Source: Rhizobium leucaenae USDA 9039
GTDB taxonomy: Bacteria; Pseudomonadota; Alphaproteobacteria; Rhizobiales; Rhizobiaceae
Reading direction: 5' to 3'
Assembly (NCBI RefSeq): GCF_000426285.1
Contig: NZ_AUFB01000004.1
Location: 248,001 to 312,000, forward strand
Length of the DNA stretch: 64,000 nt
The position numbers were made by a program, and so were the translations under genes. Under the pieces are notes generated by a model that was given only the letters and a program-made list of their open reading frames with translations, was not told the origin of the DNA and made no database searches. Of this stretch, positions 1-8,155 are shown piece by piece. Each line of letters starts with the position of its first letter. Position 1 is the stretch's first letter.

Positions 1-816
1 GAGGTTCGATACGACCTCCGGAATGAGAATGCGGCCGATCAATGTACCATCCGGCGCGTAGACCCGGACGGAATCGCCGCTGGAGGCGAAGATGTTGCCC
101 TGGCGATCAACCCGGAAACCGTCGAACATGCCGACTTCGCAGGTGGCGAAAACACGCCCCTCACTGAGGCTGCGGCCGTCCGGATTGACGGAATAGGCGG
201 TGATCGTCGGCGGCAGGCCGGGCACATGCGAGCCGCCGGTATCGGATACATAGAGCACGCTTTCATCCGGCGAGAAGGTGAGACCGTTCGGCTTGACGCG
301 GTCACCGGCAACCAGCGTCACCGCTCCATCGGCTGGATCGATGCGATAGACGTTGGACGCATTGATTTCGGAGGGTGCGGCAAAGCCCTCATAATCACTG
401 TCGATCCCGTAGGTCGGATCGGTGAACCAGATCGAGCCATCCGACTTCACGACAACGTCGTTCGGCGAATTCAACCGCTTGCCGTCGAAACGGTCGGCGA
501 GCGGCCGCCATAGCCCGTCATGATCCAGCCGGCTGACACGGCGGCCTCCATGCTCGCAGGCGATGATCCGGCCTTCGAAATCGAGCGTGTGGCCATTGTG
601 ATAACCGACGGGACTCTCGAAGACGCCGGCTGCGCCCATCACTTCGTCATACCGCAGAATTCGGTCGTTCGGGATATCGGACCATACGACATGGCGTGCG
701 GCCGGCACATAGACGGGTCCCTCGGTCCAGCGCCCGCCCGTCCAAAGCTGCTCCAATTTCGCAGACCCGTTGATCAACGCCTTGAAGCGCTGATCGAGAA
801 TATCATACTGGCTCAT
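1..816 (-). CDS. SMP-30/gluconolactonase family protein (3' end outside window)
   Basis: Reading leftwards from ATG at 816, the frame stays open for 272 codons to the window edge, so the C-terminus is missing; the family is usually about 300 residues. A GGCGGAG ribosome site lies just before the start. Visible family motifs are RWTEGPVY (E32 is the expected metal ligand), YHNGHTLDFEGR, SPNDVVVKSDGSIWFTDPTYG, PNGLTFSPDE and VGMFDGFRVD, which match the six-bladed propeller lactonases and their Glu/Asn/Asp metal site. Such enzymes hydrolyse sugar lactones made by sugar dehydrogenases. The substrate cannot be told from sequence. It is transcribed in the same direction as paoABC but separated from it by about 285 bp containing repeats, so it probably has its own promoter. 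Confidence 0.9.
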   Translation of the reverse strand, partial: MSQYDILDQRFKALINGSAKLEQLWTGGRWTEGPVYVPAARHVVWSDIPNDRILRYDEVMGAAGVFESPVGYHNGHTLDFEGRIIACEHGGRRVSRLDHDGLWRPLADRFDGKRLNSPNDVVVKSDGSIWFTDPTYGIDSDYEGFAAPSEINASNVYRIDPADGAVTLVAGDRVKPNGLTFSPDESVLYVSDTGGSHVPGLPPTITAYSVNPDGRSLSEGRVFATCEVGMFDGFRVDRQGNIFASSGDSVRVYAPDGTLIGRILIPEVVSNL

Positions 817-974
817 GATGCTCCGCCCTGTTCCTCACAGCCAGCCAACCTCCGACCGGCCTCCCATAATCGGAAGCCAGTCTAGTGACAGCAATCATCG
901 GCTGTCAAAAACAAGCTGAGGATATGACACGCTTTTTACCGGCGTCATTGCCTATCCGGAAGAGTAGCGTCGTT

Positions 975-1000
975 CCCTCTCCCCGCGAGCGGGGAGAGGG
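975..1000. repeat. Interspersed palindromic repeat, family A (copy 1)
   Basis: A perfect inverted repeat with 12-base arms (CCCTCTCCCCGC and its complement) and a 2-base loop. The same core recurs at 13949-13976, 32059-32084 and 32148-32175. It lies between paoC and the SMP-30 gene, where it could also end paoC transcription, although no T-run follows on the minus strand. Confidence 0.85.
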
Positions 1001-1006
1001 TGAGGG

Positions 1007-1042
1007 TTAGGGTTAGGGTTAGGGTTAGGGTTAGGGTTAGGG
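1007..1042 (+). repeat. Six tandem TTAGGG hexamers
   Basis: Six perfect head-to-tail copies of TTAGGG, preceded by a degenerate GAGGG unit. The array sits in the arm of a family A element; the related copy at 32171-32188 has only CTAGGGTGAGGGG at this place, so the array looks like a slippage expansion of that arm. Four or more runs of GGG separated by TTA can form a G-quadruplex on the plus strand. Confidence 0.95.
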
Positions 1043-1101
1043 GCCGGGCACGAGACATCCTCAGCGACAGACTCGCCGACCATCCCCAAAATCCCTCAAA
1101 A

Positions 1102-3390
1102 TTACAGCAACTTCTCCAGCGTAATCGGCAGCTCGCGTATCCGCTTGCCCGTCGCGTGGAAAACCGCATTGGCAATTGCCGGCGCAACGCCGACGATCCC
1201 CAGTTCGCCGACCGCTTTACCGCCGAGCACGGAGGCGTGCGTGTCGGGAATGCCGACGGAGATCACTTCGATGTCGGGAATATCGGCATTGGTCGGCACG
1301 AGGTAGTCGCCGAGGTTGTTGTTGATGACGCGGGCGTAGCGCTCGTCGACAATACCCTCTTCGAGCAGCGCCTGGCCGATGCCCATGATGATGCCGCCCT
1401 TCCACTGGCTTTCGGCCAGCTTCGGATTGTAGAGCCGGCCGGAATCGAGCGCCGAGACGACGCGCGAGACGCGCACGGTGCCGAAATCCTCGTCAACGCG
1501 TACTTCGATGAAGTGCGCGCACCAGCTATGCATCGAATAGTCGCCGTCCGTGGGCGACAGCATGGTCGCGATGGTCGAGAAGTTGCGGTAATGATCCGCC
1601 TTGCTCTGCTTGTCTTCCGGCAGGGTATTGCGCAGCACCTCGATCTTATCGCGGCCGACCTGCCGCAGAAGCTCGGCAATGGCGATGCCGTCACCGCCTT
1701 CGCGCGGCGGCAGGATGCGGCCGTCCGAAACGGTCAGCGTATTGGCCTGCAGATCGCGAAGCGGCGAGTTGGGATCGTTGATCGCCAGCCCCACCAGCTC
1801 GTCGCGGGCGGCGATAGCCGCCTTGTAGACGGCGCCGGTCATGAGGTTGGCAAGCTGCGACCCGCCCGCAACGGGCGCGCGCGGCAAGGCGGAATCGCCA
1901 AGCTTGACCCGGATTTGTTCGACCGGGATGCCGAGTGTCTCGGCGGCCGTCTGCGCCAGGATCGTATAGGTGCCCTGGCCCATGTCGATGCCACTGCTCG
2001 CCACTTCCGCCGAACCGTCGGCGAGGATGCGCACCAGTGCTTCACCCGGCGTGCGGCGTACCGGATAGGTGCCGGCGCCGACACCCCAGCCGATCAGCTG
2101 CTTGCCGTCCCGCATGGAGCGCGGCGCATGCGAGCGCTTCGCCCAGCCGAAAGCCTTGGCACCAGCCTCGAAAGCCTCGCGCAATTGCCTTGTCGACCAA
2201 GGCTTGTCCGCTTTCTGGTCCCGCTCGGCATAATTCTTCAGCCGGATTTCCACCGGGTCCATGCCGAGTTCGTAGGCGAGCTCGTCGATAGCGCTTTCGA
2301 TGCCCCAGGCGCTGGGATTTTCGCCAGGTGCGCGCAATGCGCCGGGCTTTACGGTATTGACCGCCACGATGTTCTGCCGCGACGAAAGATTGGGCGTCGC
2401 ATACATGATCGAGGTGACGACACCCAACGGCTCGACCGCCACATCGCCAATCGAAGTCTCGTTGGCGCTGGTATGGATGATGGAGGTGAGCTTGCCGTCC
2501 TTGGTCGCGCCAAGCGCAATCCGCTGGCGCGTGCCGGGCCGACCGCCGAAGGCGGTGAAGGTCTGCGGCCGGGTGATGACCAGCTTCACCGGACGTCCGA
2601 GCAGCTTCGCCGCCATGACACCAGCGGCCCCATGCGGCAGTGCCAGCGCCTTGGAGCCGAAGCCGCCGCCGATATAGGGCGAGATCATCCGCACATTCTC
2701 GAAGGGAATACCGAACCATTCGGCATAGGTGCGCGCCATGCCGTCGATCCACTGGCTCGGCTCCCAAAGGGTCAGCATGTCGCCGTCCCACTTGGCGATC
2801 AGCCCGTGCGGCTCGATGGGCACGTTGTATTCCCGCGGCGTCTTATATTCGGCTTCGATTTTGACGGGCGATGCGGCGAGGGCGGCTGCGGCATCCCCCC
2901 ACTCCCTGGTCATCGGCTCGATCGGAAAACCTTCGCCGCCTTTCGGATCGTCGAGGCTGAAAATCGCCGGAGCCTCCTCATAGGTGACCTTGACCAGTGC
3001 CGCCGCGGCTGTCGCCTGCTCGAAGGTTTCGGCAACGACGATGGCGACATGCTGGCCGCTATAGGTAATGTCCTTGACAAGTGGCCGGTACGGGCCTTCC
3101 GGACCGGGGGTGTCGAGCCAGGTAGTCGGTGAGTTCAGGTCCGGCATCGTGTCCGGCGTCAGCACCAGCAGAACGCCGGGTGCGCTCTCCGCCGCCGACG
3201 TATCCATGCCGGTGATCCGGCCAGCAGCGATCGTGCTTTGCACCATTACCGCGTGGGTCAGCCCCTCAAGATCGCGCTCGACAGCGTAATCGGCTTCGCC
3301 CTTGATCTTTGCGGTTCCATCCAGGCGGGACAGCCGCCCGCCGAGCGCGCCGTCAGCGACGCCATGCTTTCTGGTTTCCATGATGGTCAT
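1102..3390 (-). CDS. paoC: Molybdopterin-binding subunit of xanthine dehydrogenase family aldehyde oxidoreductase
   Basis: A 762-residue large subunit holding the molybdenum cofactor and the active site. N-terminal aldehyde oxidase/xanthine dehydrogenase a/b hammerhead domain (about 20-135) is followed by the two cofactor-binding domains. Visible motifs include YIGGGFGSKA near residue 240, MGQGTYTILAQ, PVAGGSQLAN, and the catalytic loop KAVGELGIVG with the expected base at E729. The start at 3390 follows GGGAGA. It overlaps the FAD subunit gene by four bases (ATGA), so the three subunits form one operon in the order A-B-C. E. coli PaoABC oxidises aromatic aldehydes; the substrate here is inferred only. 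No XdhC/PaoD-type maturation chaperone gene is adjacent. Confidence 0.9.
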   Translation of the reverse strand: MTIMETRKHGVADGALGGRLSRLDGTAKIKGEADYAVERDLEGLTHAVMVQSTIAAGRITGMDTSAAESAPGVLLVLTPDTMPDLNSPTTWLDTPGPEGPYRPLVKDITYSGQHVAIVVAETFEQATAAAALVKVTYEEAPAIFSLDDPKGGEGFPIEPMTREWGDAAAALAASPVKIEAEYKTPREYNVPIEPHGLIAKWDGDMLTLWEPSQWIDGMARTYAEWFGIPFENVRMISPYIGGGFGSKALALPHGAAGVMAAKLLGRPVKLVITRPQTFTAFGGRPGTRQRIALGATKDGKLTSIIHTSANETSIGDVAVEPLGVVTSIMYATPNLSSRQNIVAVNTVKPGALRAPGENPSAWGIESAIDELAYELGMDPVEIRLKNYAERDQKADKPWSTRQLREAFEAGAKAFGWAKRSHAPRSMRDGKQLIGWGVGAGTYPVRRTPGEALVRILADGSAEVASSGIDMGQGTYTILAQTAAETLGIPVEQIRVKLGDSALPRAPVAGGSQLANLMTGAVYKAAIAARDELVGLAINDPNSPLRDLQANTLTVSDGRILPPREGGDGIAIAELLRQVGRDKIEVLRNTLPEDKQSKADHYRNFSTIATMLSPTDGDYSMHSWCAHFIEVRVDEDFGTVRVSRVVSALDSGRLYNPKLAESQWKGGIIMGIGQALLEEGIVDERYARVINNNLGDYLVPTNADIPDIEVISVGIPDTHASVLGGKAVGELGIVGVAPAIANAVFHATGKRIRELPITLEKLL

Positions 3391-4370
3391 GCCATTTCTC
3401 CCATCGTCAGGATGGCGCGCTCGACGACACGTGGCGCAAGCGCAATCTTGTAGTGATTGCCGCCATGATAGACGGCACCTTGCACAGCGAGCAGGCTGGC
3501 GCGCTTCACAGTAGCCGCATCGAGCACCTGGCCCTTCAATGCTTTTTCCACGGCGCGGGCACGCCAGGGCTTGGTGGCGACACCGCCAAGCGCCACCCTG
3601 ATATCCCTGATCGTCCTGCCATCAGCCTCCAGTTCGAGCCCGACGGCGGCGCTGGCCGCGGCGAATTCATAGGACTGTCGGTCGCGCACCTTGAGATAGG
3701 TCGAACGGCGTGCAGCGGCGGAGGCCGGAATGGTGATCGCCGTAATCATCTCACCCGGCTCGATCGCATGTTCCCGTTCCGGCGTCGCTCCCGGCAAAAG
3801 GAAGAAATCATCGATTGCGACCTGACGGCTGCCGAGATACACGACCGCATCGAAGGCCACCAGAGCCACCGCCAGATCGCCGGGATTGGTGGCGATACAG
3901 GCCTCGCTCGTGCCGAGAACCGCATGATTGCGGGTGACGCCGCCGATTGCCGAGCAGCCGGAACCGGGTGCGCGCTTGTTGCAGGCGGCAAAGGTCGCCG
4001 GATCACGGAAATAGGGACAGCGCGTGCGCTGCATCAGATTGCCGCCGATCGTCGCCATGTTGCGGATCTGCGCCGAGGCCGCAAGCGACAGCGCCTGCGA
4101 AACGGCCGGGAATTGCGCCTTGATATCGGCATCGTCGGCGACACGGCTCATCTTGGCGAGCGCACCGATCGTAACACCCTGGTCGGTCAGGGAGATGGCA
4201 TCGAGACCAGTGAGACGGCCGATATCCACCACCGTCTCAGGTTCGGCAAAGCCGCATTTGGCGAGATCGAGCAACGTCGTGCCGCCGGCAAGCAGCATGG
4301 TGGCGGAAGCGGCCGCAGCTTGCCGGGCTTCATCGACGGAGCCGGCGCGGAGATAGGAAAATGCCTTCAT
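3387..4370 (-). CDS. paoB: FAD-binding subunit of xanthine dehydrogenase family enzyme
   Basis: A 327-residue flavoprotein subunit that passes electrons from the iron-sulfur subunit to the acceptor. The FAD_binding_5 region includes LLAGGTTLLDLAK near residue 27 and IRNMATIGGNLMQ around 105. It keeps the cysteine-rich insertion seen in E. coli PaoB (TRCPYFRD, then AACNKRAPGSGC), which there carries an extra [4Fe-4S] cluster, so this is the PaoB type rather than the plain xanthine dehydrogenase FAD subunit. ATG 4370 overlaps the upstream gene by four bases; a longer reading adds only an arginine-rich stretch that lies within that gene. Confidence 0.9.
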   Translation of the reverse strand: MKAFSYLRAGSVDEARQAAAASATMLLAGGTTLLDLAKCGFAEPETVVDIGRLTGLDAISLTDQGVTIGALAKMSRVADDADIKAQFPAVSQALSLAASAQIRNMATIGGNLMQRTRCPYFRDPATFAACNKRAPGSGCSAIGGVTRNHAVLGTSEACIATNPGDLAVALVAFDAVVYLGSRQVAIDDFFLLPGATPEREHAIEPGEMITAITIPASAAARRSTYLKVRDRQSYEFAAASAAVGLELEADGRTIRDIRVALGGVATKPWRARAVEKALKGQVLDAATVKRASLLAVQGAVYHGGNHYKIALAPRVVERAILTMGEMA

Positions 4371-4834
4371 CGGGTGGCCTCCGCTGCTTCGCGCACGGCG
4401 GCGACGATGTGCGGATAGGCGCCGCAACGACAGAGATTGCCGGCCATATATTCGCGGATTTCATCATCGGAGCCGGCATGGCCTTCGCGGATGCAGGCGA
4501 CCGCCGACATGATCTGCCCCGGCGTGCAATAGCCGCACTGGAAAGCGTCATGTTCTAGGAAAGCAGCCTGGACCGGGTGCAGATCGCCGTTTTCGGCCGC
4601 CAGCCCTTCGATCGTCGTGACCTTGCGGCCTTCTGCCTGGGCGGCCAGCGTCAGACAGGAGAGCACACGTTCGCCATCGACATGGACGGTGCAGGCACCG
4701 CATTGGCCTTGATCACAGCCCTTCTTGGTACCGGTCAGACAGAGATGCTCGCGAAGGGCATCGAGAAGCGTGACACGCGGATCGAGCGAAAGCTCGTGTG
4801 CGCGTCCATTGATATCGAGATGCATGGTAGTCAT
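4367..4834 (-). CDS. paoA: [2Fe-2S] subunit of xanthine dehydrogenase family enzyme
   Basis: A 155-residue iron-sulfur subunit with two [2Fe-2S] domains: a plant-type ferredoxin cluster (CDQGQCGAC, then C near VLSC) and an alpha-helical cluster (CGYCTPGQ and CRCGAYPHI). ATG 4834 is preferred because AGGGAG lies seven bases upstream; a longer reading from 4891 adds 19 residues with no signal. E. coli PaoA has a Tat leader and is exported. None is visible in either reading, so this enzyme probably stays in the cytoplasm. First gene of the operon, about 300 bp from the divergent TetR gene. Confidence 0.9.
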   Translation of the reverse strand: MTTMHLDINGRAHELSLDPRVTLLDALREHLCLTGTKKGCDQGQCGACTVHVDGERVLSCLTLAAQAEGRKVTTIEGLAAENGDLHPVQAAFLEHDAFQCGYCTPGQIMSAVACIREGHAGSDDEIREYMAGNLCRCGAYPHIVAAVREAAEATR

Positions 4835-5068
4835 CAGGTCACTCCCTGTTCGGGTCATCTTGCAAACATCAGAATTTGCCAGTCGCGACATCGCTCTTGA
4901 CGTCAGCCCGGCCGGCGCCAGGTAATCAGGCTACAGCGCTTTTGCCGGCGCGTGCGGCTTGTGGTGGGACGCCTGGGGAGGCTGCGCTTTCACCGTCTTG
5001 GATCCCTCGATCAGACGGTAATGGCATCCTGGCCCATTATGCGATAACAATCCTCTGGTACTTCAGCT

Positions 5069-5090
5069 TAAACGGAGGAGCCTCCGTTTA
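5069..5090. promoter_or_regulatory. Perfect palindrome, candidate TetR operator
   Basis: TAAACGGAGG-AG-CCTCCGTTTA has 10-base perfect arms and a 2-base centre. It lies 43 bases upstream of the TetR gene and 235 bases from paoA in the divergent intergenic region. Its position fits autoregulation and possibly control of paoABC. The rest of 4835-5132 holds no recognisable gene or clear -35/-10 pair. Confidence 0.7.
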
Positions 5091-5132
5091 TTATCCTAGA
5101 GACTTGTCGGACATCGTCAAGTCGCAATCCGC

Positions 5133-5777
5133 ATGGAGCGAAAATTGGCTTCGAGGCCATTGTCAGAGCTGAAGGACGACACGCCGCCAGGCGCAAAAAC
5201 CCTACGCGCGGATGCGCGGCGCAATCGCGACAAGCTCATCGAAGCCGCGGCGCAAGCCTTCGCCAACCACGGCACCGCCGCCTCGCTCGAAGACATCGCG
5301 CGCCGCGCCGGCGTCGGCGTCGGTACGCTCTATCGTCATTTTCCAACCCGCGAGCATCTGGTCGAAGTCGTCTATCGCCATGAGGTCGAGGTGCTCTGCA
5401 ACGCCGCCCAAGAGCTTTCGCGCGAACGCGCGCCGGATCAAGCGCTGGAAGAATGGATGCACCGCTTCGTCGGCTATATCGCCACCAAACGTGGCATGGC
5501 CGACAGCCTGCGCATCCTGCTCAACAGCAATTCCGAACTCTTCGCCGACAGCTACGGCATGGTGCCGATCGCGCTCCGCGGCCTGATCGAACGGGCAGTG
5601 GCCGACGGTTCCATCCGCGCCGACGTCGACAGCACCGATGTGCTGCACGCACTGTCCGGCACCTATTCCATGCCCAATTCACCGGAATGGCACGAGCGCT
5701 CCCGCCGCCTCGTCCGCCTTCTGATGGACGGCCTGCGCTGGGGGGCGCCGAAAGCGCTGAAGCCGCAGGGGGCCTGA
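5133..5777 (+). CDS. TetR/AcrR family transcriptional regulator
   Basis: A 214-residue one-component repressor. The TetR helix-turn-helix is clear at about residues 43-70 (SLEDIARRAGVGVGTLYRHF), after a basic N-terminal arm (ADARRNRDKLIEAAAQAF). The C-terminal ligand domain is of the AcrR/SbtR type and gives no ligand clue. It is divergent from paoABC with a perfect palindrome between them, so it probably controls itself and perhaps the aldehyde oxidoreductase. The ATG at 5133 lacks a strong ribosome site; no better in-frame start was found. Confidence 0.85.
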   Translation: MERKLASRPLSELKDDTPPGAKTLRADARRNRDKLIEAAAQAFANHGTAASLEDIARRAGVGVGTLYRHFPTREHLVEVVYRHEVEVLCNAAQELSRERAPDQALEEWMHRFVGYIATKRGMADSLRILLNSNSELFADSYGMVPIALRGLIERAVADGSIRADVDSTDVLHALSGTYSMPNSPEWHERSRRLVRLLMDGLRWGAPKALKPQGA

Positions 5778-5840
5778 TATTCGGCGGGGCACTTCCTATA
5801 TGCTTTTTTGAACTGAGTTCGTCAGGCGAGGAGAGCAAGA

Positions 5841-6218
5841 ATGTCCGAAAAGCTGGTCAAGATTCCCGGTCCCGATCATCCCATCACGATCGAGAACAAG
5901 CGCGCCCATGTCACCGTCTCGGTGGCCGGCAAGGTCATTGCCGATACGCGTGACGCGCTATCTCTGAGGGAAGCTTCCTATCCACCGGTTATTTATGTGC
6001 CGCGCGGAGATGTCGACATGTCGGCGCTTCAGAGGACAGACCATGCCACCTACTGCCCCTATAAGGGCGATTGCTCCTACTACAGCATCCCCGCCGGTAG
6101 CGAGCGCTCGGTGAACGCGGTCTGGACCTACGAAAATCCCCACGCCGCCGTCAGCCAGATCAAGGATTACATGGCCTTCTACCCGGATCGGGTCGACGCC
6201 ATCAACATCGACTTTTAA
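5841..6218 (+). CDS. DUF427 domain-containing protein
   Basis: A 125-residue protein made of one DUF427 domain. Family signatures are YVPRGDVDM around 50-60, HATYCPYKGDCSYYS around 70-84 and the terminal FYPDRVDAI. The family is a small beta-rich fold of unknown biochemical role, common in proteobacteria and actinobacteria. GGCGAGGAGAG upstream gives a good ribosome site. Its stop codon interlocks with that of the convergent ATPase gene (both TAA share 6216-6217), leaving no space for a terminator between them. Confidence 0.85.
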   Translation: MSEKLVKIPGPDHPITIENKRAHVTVSVAGKVIADTRDALSLREASYPPVIYVPRGDVDMSALQRTDHATYCPYKGDCSYYSIPAGSERSVNAVWTYENPHAAVSQIKDYMAFYPDRVDAINIDF

Positions 6219-7285
6219 AGGGCGAGCCCGCTTCCGCTGTCGAAAACATAGACCTGCTCGGCATTGACGCTGACCTTCAGTTGCTCGCCGTAGCGAACCG
6301 GTGCCTCACCGTCGACGACGGCGGTCACCTGCTCGCCGGCCAGATCGAACAGCACATGGGTCTGCGCGCCCGTCGGCTCGACCAGCAAAGTCTGCCCGGT
6401 GAGCGGCGAGCCGCCGCCCGTCAAGCTCAGATGTTCCGGCCGAAGGCCGATCTTTACATTCTGGCCGGACTTCACTTTTCGCTCGTTGGCGATGCGCACC
6501 GGTGTGCTGTCCCTCAGCCGCACCGCTGGAACCCCCTCGACGCCTTCAACCACGCCATCGAGGAAATTCATGGCCGGCGAGCCGATGAAGCCGGCGACGA
6601 AGAGATTTGCCGGCTGGCGATAAAGCTCGATCGGCGTGCCCTGCTGCTCGATCTTCCCCTGATTCAGCACCACGATGCGGTCGGCAAGCGTCATCGCCTC
6701 GATCTGGTCATGCGTGACGTAGATCGAAGTGGTCTGCACCTTCTGATGCAGCGCCTTGATTTCCGAACGCATCTGCACGCGCAGCTTCGCGTCGAGGTTG
6801 GAGAGCGGCTCGTCGAACAGGAAGACGGCCGGGTTGCGCACCACGGCGCGGCCCATGGCAACGCGCTGGCGCTGGCCGCCGGAGAGCTGCGCCGGCTTGC
6901 GGTCAAGCAGCTTGGTGAGGTCGAGCATGCGCGCGGCTTCATTGACCCGTTGCGCGATGACCGGCTTGGTTTCGCCCGAGAGCTTCAGGTTGAAGCCCAT
7001 GTTCTCGGCGACCGTCATGTGCGGATAGAGCGCATAGGACTGGAAGACCATGGCGATGTTGCGTTCACGCGGCGTCATGGCGTTGACCACCTGCCCGCCG
7101 ATCGACACGTCGCCATCGGTGATTTCCTCAAGCCCGGCGATCATCCGCAGCAGCGTGGACTTGCCGCAGCCGGAGGGACCGACGAGCGCGATGAACTCGC
7201 CGTCCTCTATCGCCAGCGAGATATCGTGGATGACGGTCAGCGCCCCATAGGCCTTGTGGATGTTATGCAGTTCGACGGATGCCAT
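6215..7285 (-). CDS. Sugar ABC transporter ATP-binding protein, MalK/UgpC type
   Basis: A 356-residue ATPase that powers the permease pair encoded just upstream. All motors are intact: Walker A GPSGCGKST, Q-loop MVFQSYALYPHMTV, signature LSGGQRQR, Walker B FLFDEP and switch histidine YVTHDQIEAM. The C-terminal part (about 240-356) is a TOBE/OB domain of the UgpC/MalK class. ATG 7285 is chosen because GGAGC precedes it; the upstream TTG at 7300 is less likely. It is the last gene of the binding protein-permease-permease-ATPase operon. Confidence 0.92.
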   Translation of the reverse strand: MASVELHNIHKAYGALTVIHDISLAIEDGEFIALVGPSGCGKSTLLRMIAGLEEITDGDVSIGGQVVNAMTPRERNIAMVFQSYALYPHMTVAENMGFNLKLSGETKPVIAQRVNEAARMLDLTKLLDRKPAQLSGGQRQRVAMGRAVVRNPAVFLFDEPLSNLDAKLRVQMRSEIKALHQKVQTTSIYVTHDQIEAMTLADRIVVLNQGKIEQQGTPIELYRQPANLFVAGFIGSPAMNFLDGVVEGVEGVPAVRLRDSTPVRIANERKVKSGQNVKIGLRPEHLSLTGGGSPLTGQTLLVEPTGAQTHVLFDLAGEQVTAVVDGEAPVRYGEQLKVSVNAEQVYVFDSGSGLAL

Positions 7286-7306
7286 TTGTTTGTGCTCCAA
7301 TAAGGC

Positions 7307-8155
7307 TCAGGATTTCACGGCGCCGGCGGTAAGGCCGGCAATGATGTGCTTCTGCGCCAGGAAGAAGACGATGACGGTGGGCAGGATGGTCAGCGTGATG
7401 AAGGCAAGCACCAGCTCCCATTCCGTGCCGAATTCGCCGCTATAGACCATCATGCCGAGCGGCCAGGGATAGATCGAATCCGAGTTCAGCATGATCAGTG
7501 GCAGGATGTAGCTGTTCCAACTGCCGACGAAGGAAATGATGCTGACGGTCGCGATGATCGGTCGCGAGAGCGGCAGCGAGATATGCCAGAAGAAGCGGAT
7601 ATAGCCGCAACCATCGACAAACGCTGCCTGGAACAATTCTTCCGGAAGGTTTCTAAAATAGTTCCGGAAGAGCAGGATGCTCATGCCGAGGCCGAAAGCC
7701 ACCTGCGGCAGCACCACGCCCCAATAGGTATTGAGCAGGCCGAGATCGCGGATACGGATGAAGAGCGGCAGGATGGCGGTGGCCGCCGGGAACATCAGCC
7801 CGATGAGGAAATAGTTCAGCAGGAAGTTCGAGCCGAAGAACTTCACATGCGCAAAGGCGAAAGCCGCCATGGCCGAGACCGACAGCGTCAGGAAGACGGT
7901 GAGAACGGCGACGATCAAAGAGTTCATCATCTGCCGCCAATAGCGGTCGCCAAACAGGATGCCGGTATAATTCTCGAAATGCCACTCGGCCGGCAGGCCG
8001 AAAGGATTGGTGCGGAGATCGCCGAGCGTCTTGAAGCCGCCGAGCGCGGTCGTCAGAAGCGGGATCAGCACGATGGCGGCGATGATGGTCAGCGACACGT
8101 AGAGATAAATCTTCGTGCCGGTGGTCATGCGAACGGATGAGGCCATATCAGTCAT
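7307..8155 (-). CDS. Carbohydrate ABC transporter permease (MalG type)
   Basis: A 282-residue inner-membrane permease with six predicted membrane segments, the first about residues 15-40. The EAA loop that contacts the ATPase reads QAAFVDGCGYIRFFWHISLP around residue 180. It overlaps the preceding permease gene by eight bases and is followed 21 bases later by the ATPase gene, so it is translated from the same message. Family membership (CUT1 sugar importers) is clear; the sugar is not. Confidence 0.9.
   Translation of the reverse strand: MTDMASSVRMTTGTKIYLYVSLTIIAAIVLIPLLTTALGGFKTLGDLRTNPFGLPAEWHFENYTGILFGDRYWRQMMNSLIVAVLTVFLTLSVSAMAAFAFAHVKFFGSNFLLNYFLIGLMFPAATAILPLFIRIRDLGLLNTYWGVVLPQVAFGLGMSILLFRNYFRNLPEELFQAAFVDGCGYIRFFWHISLPLSRPIIATVSIISFVGSWNSYILPLIMLNSDSIYPWPLGMMVYSGEFGTEWELVLAFITLTILPTVIVFFLAQKHIIAGLTAGAVKS

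Noticed and set aside
1000..3132. Long 710-codon plus-strand open frame opposite paoC
   Set aside because: It starts inside the TTAGGG array (repeating Arg-Val) and is the antisense shadow of a clearly conserved gene.
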